Below are positions 28,349-31,128 of a stretch of 31,128 nt of DNA, one piece after another. The DNA is from an uncultured Eggerthella sp. (GTDB lineage Bacteria > Actinomycetota > Coriobacteriia > Coriobacteriales > Eggerthellaceae): contig UQNZ01000014.1 in NCBI GenBank assembly GCA_900542525.1, positions 1 to 31,128 on the forward strand, given 5' to 3'. Position 1 is the first letter of the stretch; each line of letters starts with the position of its first letter. A program made the position numbers and the translations under genes. A model generated the notes under the pieces. The model had not been told where the DNA came from, did no database searches, and was given only the letters and a program-made list of their open reading frames with translations.

Positions 28349-29455
28349 CTACCAGAGACCGAGCATGTACTGCATCCCCAGGCTCACGCCCGCAATAGCA
28401 AGGCAGCAGCAGAAACCGAGGAAGATGGGCTTGCCGCCTGACTTCACCAGCTTCACCAGATCGGTGTTGAGACCGATCGCAACCATCGCCATGGTGATGA
28501 AGAATTTCGAGAGCGTCTTTATGGGCGCGAACGCCTCTGTCGATACGCCGCAACCAAGCGCGATGGTGGTGATGAGCGAAGCAAGCAAGAAGTAGAGGAT
28601 GAACAGCGGAAACGAGCGTTTCAGGCTGAAGCCTTCGTTGTGGAGTTCGTGCACTTCGCCTTCCAGCTCGGCGGCGCGATCCTCATGAGCAGCTGCCAGC
28701 TCGGCACGCTTTTGCTTATGTGCCTTCTTCACCTTGTGCGCACCCCAGAGCGCCAGCACGAAGGTGATCGGGATGATGGCGAGCGTTCGCGTGAGTTTCA
28801 CGATGGTCGCCTGATCGAGCGTGTTCGCGCCTGGGTGCATGCCATCCCAGGCCGCCGCCGCAGCGGTGACCGAAGAGGTGTCGTTCACCGCGGTGCCTGC
28901 GAAGAGCGCGAAGCCTTCGTTGGAGAGCCCCAGCACGCTACCGAGCGTAGGGAACACGAGCGCGGCGATCACGTTAAACAGGAAGATGACCGAGATGGCC
29001 TGCGCGACCTCTTCATCGCGCGCCTTGATGACCGGCGCCGTTGCCGCGATAGCCGAGCCGCCGCAGATGGAAGAGCCTACGCCCACCAGCGTTGCGATGC
29101 GCTCGGGAATGTGGAGCGCTTTGCAGAGCACGAAGGCCACGATGAGCGCTGTGGCGATGGTGGAGATGATCACGGGCAGCGATTGCGCGCCCACGCGCAC
29201 CACCTCGGCCAGGTTCAGGCCGAACCCTAGCAGGATGACCGCGTACTGCAGGATCTTCTTCGAGGTGAAGGTGATGCCTTGGCTCGTGCGATCGCGACGC
29301 TTCCACACGAGCGCGATGGCCATGCCTGCCAAGATGCCGAAGACCGGGCCACCGATCAGCGGAAACGCCAGGCCGAGAAAGGTGCAGCCAAGCGCGATGG
29401 CCGCGCAAACGAGAATGCCAGGAATGTAGAGCTTTACCTTTTCGAGAAAGATCAT
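28349..29455 (-). CDS. YeiH family (UPF0324) putative sulfate or anion exporter
   Basis: This 368-residue protein has about ten membrane helices and no signal peptide. The family landmarks are LLGFGLNLAEVVRVG, the Gly/Ser-rich GVGSSICGGSAIAATAPVI, FAGTAVNDTSSVTAAAAAW, and a final pair of helices with MVAIGLNTDL. A charged cytoplasmic loop (about 235-275, rich in Lys/Glu/His) separates the two halves. YeiH proteins are annotated as putative sulfate or organosulfonate-derived anion exporters; the substrate here is unknown. It lies 63 bp downstream of ddh in the same orientation and may share its transcript. Confidence 0.87.
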   Translation of the reverse strand: MIFLEKVKLYIPGILVCAAIALGCTFLGLAFPLIGGPVFGILAGMAIALVWKRRDRTSQGITFTSKKILQYAVILLGFGLNLAEVVRVGAQSLPVIISTIATALIVAFVLCKALHIPERIATLVGVGSSICGGSAIAATAPVIKARDEEVAQAISVIFLFNVIAALVFPTLGSVLGLSNEGFALFAGTAVNDTSSVTAAAAAWDGMHPGANTLDQATIVKLTRTLAIIPITFVLALWGAHKVKKAHKQKRAELAAAHEDRAAELEGEVHELHNEGFSLKRSFPLFILYFLLASLITTIALGCGVSTEAFAPIKTLSKFFITMAMVAIGLNTDLVKLVKSGGKPIFLGFCCCLAIAGVSLGMQYMLGLW

Positions 29456-29518
29456 CGATGAACCTTAGCTGCCCCTCAGCGGGCGCATCGAGCGCGCCTG
29501 AGCTGCTTTTGGGAAAGA

Positions 29519-30508
29519 CTAGAGCATGTGTGCGCGCAGCTCTTCACCTGAGTGTGCGCTCAGATATGCTGGCGGGATGTCGAAGATGGTCTTGCAACCG
29601 GTCATGCCCTCTTCGCTCATGCGATGCGCTGCGCGTGCGCAGGCCACGAGCACGCTACCCGTGAATTCAGGGTTGGAATCGAGCGTAAGGGAGAATTCGA
29701 TCACGTGCTTGTTCTCTTTGTTCGCACCCGTTGCGCCCGTGCGGATGACCGAGCCGCCATGCGGAATGCCCTTATGATCGCGATCGAGCTCCTCTTGCGT
29801 GATGAAGGTGACCGTGGTGTCGTAATCGGCGAAGTAGTTCGGCATCTCGACGATGGCCTTTTCGATGGCGGCCAGGTCGGCGCCTTCTTCAGCGACTACG
29901 AAGCATTCGCGCGTGTGCTTCTCGCGCGTGGTGAGCTCAGGGTTTGCGCCGCTGCGCACCGCGTCGAGCGCGCTTTGGACCGGAACCGTATACTGGCGCG
30001 CATCGCGCACGCCCGGCACGCGACGGATCGCATCCGAATGACCCTGGGAAACGCCACGACCCCAGAACGTGTAATCCGCGCCTTCGGGCAGGATGCAATT
30101 CGCGTAGAGGCGTGCGACCGAGAACATGCCGGGGTCCCAACCTACCGAGATGATGCCGATCTTGCCTGCTTCTTTAGTTGCTGCATCGACTGCTGCGAAG
30201 TGCTGCGGGATGTTCGCGTGCGTGTCGAACGAGTCAACCACGTTGAAGAGCTTGGCGTATTTCGGCGTCTGCTCGGGCAGATCGGTCGCGGAACCACCAC
30301 CCAGCACGAGCACGTCGATATCGTTCGTATGGGCTTCGATATCGTCAACCGAGAAGACGGGAACGCCAGCGGTGAGCGGAGTGATGGTGCTTGGGTCGCG
30401 ACGCGAGAAGATGGCGACCAGCTCGATGTCGTCATTTTGACGAGCAGCCAGCTCAACACCTTTGCCCAAGTTTCCGTATCCCAGAATGCCGATGCGCGTT
30501 TTCATCAT
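29519..30508 (-). CDS. ddh: meso-Diaminopimelate D-dehydrogenase
   Basis: This 329-residue enzyme interconverts tetrahydrodipicolinate and meso-diaminopimelate with NADPH, a one-step route to lysine and peptidoglycan diaminopimelate. The N-terminal Rossmann motif is GILGYGNLGKGVELA. VDSFDTHANIPQHF, ISVGWDPGMFSVARLYA, FWGRGVSQGHSDAIRRVPGVRDARQY and HGGSVIRTG are Ddh segments. The length is usual. The ATG at 30508 has AAGG five bases upstream; a second ATG directly follows. A -10 TATACT (30543-30548, minus strand) lies upstream, with a poor -35. Confidence 0.96.
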   Translation of the reverse strand: MMKTRIGILGYGNLGKGVELAARQNDDIELVAIFSRRDPSTITPLTAGVPVFSVDDIEAHTNDIDVLVLGGGSATDLPEQTPKYAKLFNVVDSFDTHANIPQHFAAVDAATKEAGKIGIISVGWDPGMFSVARLYANCILPEGADYTFWGRGVSQGHSDAIRRVPGVRDARQYTVPVQSALDAVRSGANPELTTREKHTRECFVVAEEGADLAAIEKAIVEMPNYFADYDTTVTFITQEELDRDHKGIPHGGSVIRTGATGANKENKHVIEFSLTLDSNPEFTGSVLVACARAAHRMSEEGMTGCKTIFDIPPAYLSAHSGEELRAHML

Positions 30509-30594
30509 GTTCGCCTTCCCTCTTGCGGTTTTTGTCGCTACTAGTATAGAGCGTTTTACCTACGATCGATTCTTTCGCTTTGTAAACGGAAAAC

Positions 30595-30621
30595 GGTGAC
30601 AAACTACCCGGTCGTTCGACA
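30595..30621 (-). repeat. 27-bp dispersed repeat, copy 2
   Basis: Read on the minus strand, TGTCGAACGACCGGGTAG followed by TTTGTCACC differs at 2 of 27 positions from the copy at 9107-9133. It lies between ddh and the terminator of the upstream gene, outside any coding frame. Confidence 0.75.
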
Positions 30622-30654
30622 TCAAAAAAGGCCAGCGGAGGGTCCGCTGGCCTT
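30622..30654 (-). terminator. Intrinsic terminator of the Pro/Ala-rich gene
   Basis: AAGGCCAGCGG pairs with CCGCTGGCCTT (11 bp, five-base loop), followed on the minus strand by a T-run. It sits 23 bp after the stop of the partial gene at 30678. Confidence 0.88.
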
Positions 30655-30677
30655 GCAAGCTTCTGGAGCTGAATGAG

Positions 30678-31128
30678 CTATTCGCTCTTCTTGTCGTTGG
30701 TGACCTCGTTGATCGCTTCGGTGGCGACAACCTCTTCAACCACGTCGACTTCGCCTGCTTTTGCACCGTTGACTGCTTGATCGACAGCGCGATCCGCTAC
30801 TTCACTGCCTAATGCTTCAGCAGCTGCAACCTCAGCGGTCTCTTCGGCGATAGCTTCAGTCAGCTCAGCGTCAAGTTCAGCCTCGACCGCCTGCATCGTT
30901 TCAGCAGGAACGCTCGGCGCAACCGCTTCGGCGGACGCGGGTGCAGGTGCAGGAGTGGGTGCTGCACCAGGAGCGGGAGGTGCTGGCGGAATGGGCGTAG
31001 CAGCTGCAGGAGCAGCAGCAACAGGCACTGCCGTCGGCGCGGCTGGCGTAGGAGCCGGCGCGGGGGCCGGCGCGGCTGGCGTAGGAGCTGGCGCGGGGGC
31101 CGGCGCGGGTGCTGCAGGTGCAGGGGTC
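30678..31128 (-). CDS. Pro/Ala-rich protein with acidic helical tail (partial)
   Basis: The C-terminal 149 codons of a gene that continues past the right edge are visible. The first part is almost only Pro and Ala with Thr and Gly (APAPTPAAPAPAP), typical of a flexible, possibly wall-spanning or inter-domain linker. The last 80 residues are rich in Glu, Ala and Val (MQAVEAELDAELTEAIAEETAEVAAAEALG) and end in TNDKKSE. No membrane segment or sorting motif is seen in this part. Function cannot be assigned without the N-terminal portion. A strong terminator follows. Confidence 0.7.
   Translation of the reverse strand, partial: TPAPAAPAPAPAPAPTPAAPAPAPAPTPAAPTAVPVAAAPAAATPIPPAPPAPGAAPTPAPAPASAEAVAPSVPAETMQAVEAELDAELTEAIAEETAEVAAAEALGSEVADRAVDQAVNGAKAGEVDVVEEVVATEAINEVTNDKKSE
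31036..31101. repeat. 33-bp in-frame tandem repeat inside the Pro/Ala-rich gene
   Basis: Two 33-bp units (31036-31068 and 31069-31101) differ at one position, and a third begins at 31102. The length is a multiple of three, so copy-number change would alter the linker length without a frameshift. Confidence 0.8.

Noticed and set aside
28110..28595. Plus-strand open frame with FAGLFTGL repeats, 161 codons
   Set aside because: Its second half is antisense to the YeiH-type transporter gene. It has no good ribosome site and overlaps the nadA promoter. The repeats are better described as DNA-level tandem repeats.

Overview
The window looks like the chromosome of a moderately GC-rich anaerobe, most likely a gut or oral Coriobacteriia of the Eggerthellaceae type. 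This is inferred from the gene content: a long single-chain PurL, a DMSO-reductase-like ABC operon with a Tat-exported molybdenum subunit, a preQ1-controlled que operon, NiaR-controlled de novo NAD genes, and diaminopimelate dehydrogenase. No rRNA, tRNA, CRISPR array or intact insertion sequence was seen.

Layout. 1-1033 is the start of purL (minus strand, running off the left edge). 1034-1589 is a gene-free stretch with a 138-nt rod-like inverted repeat that looks like a structured RNA transcribed on the plus strand. thrH and a MerR-family regulator follow. 3674-9764 is a visibly AT-richer accessory block. It holds an XRE regulator diverging from a three-gene set (PH-like/zinc-ribbon protein, SPFH-SHOCT protein, zinc-ribbon membrane protein with two repeated domains), a two-gene hypothetical operon, an HTH gene preceded by a 20-codon leader, an 805-bp gap rich in repeats, and a small helical protein. 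9810-13304 is a minus-strand operon (K+ channel, CLC-type channel, methyltransferase) joined by ATGA stop/start overlaps, with a broken PIN-domain gene at its tail. 13540-18092 is the molybdenum enzyme operon (catalytic A, Fe-S B, membrane C). 18322-20820 is queDECF with a preQ1-I riboswitch at its 5' end.

21030-24253 (plus strand) carries a fused Memo-AMMECR1 protein, its radical-SAM partner and a class I glutamine-amidotransferase-like hydrolase. 24250-28139 is nadA-nadB-nadC-niaR, with two tandem NiaR-like boxes in the nadA promoter. Then come a YeiH-type transporter, ddh, and the C-terminal part of a Pro/Ala-rich protein.

The genes form coherent modules: purine synthesis, queuosine precursor synthesis under preQ1 feedback, NAD synthesis under its own repressor, and anaerobic respiration. 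The least explained parts are the Memo/AMMECR1/radical-SAM system, the SPFH/zinc-ribbon island, the candidate RNA at 1321-1458, and the repeat cluster at 8787-9133, one member of which recurs at 30595-30621.
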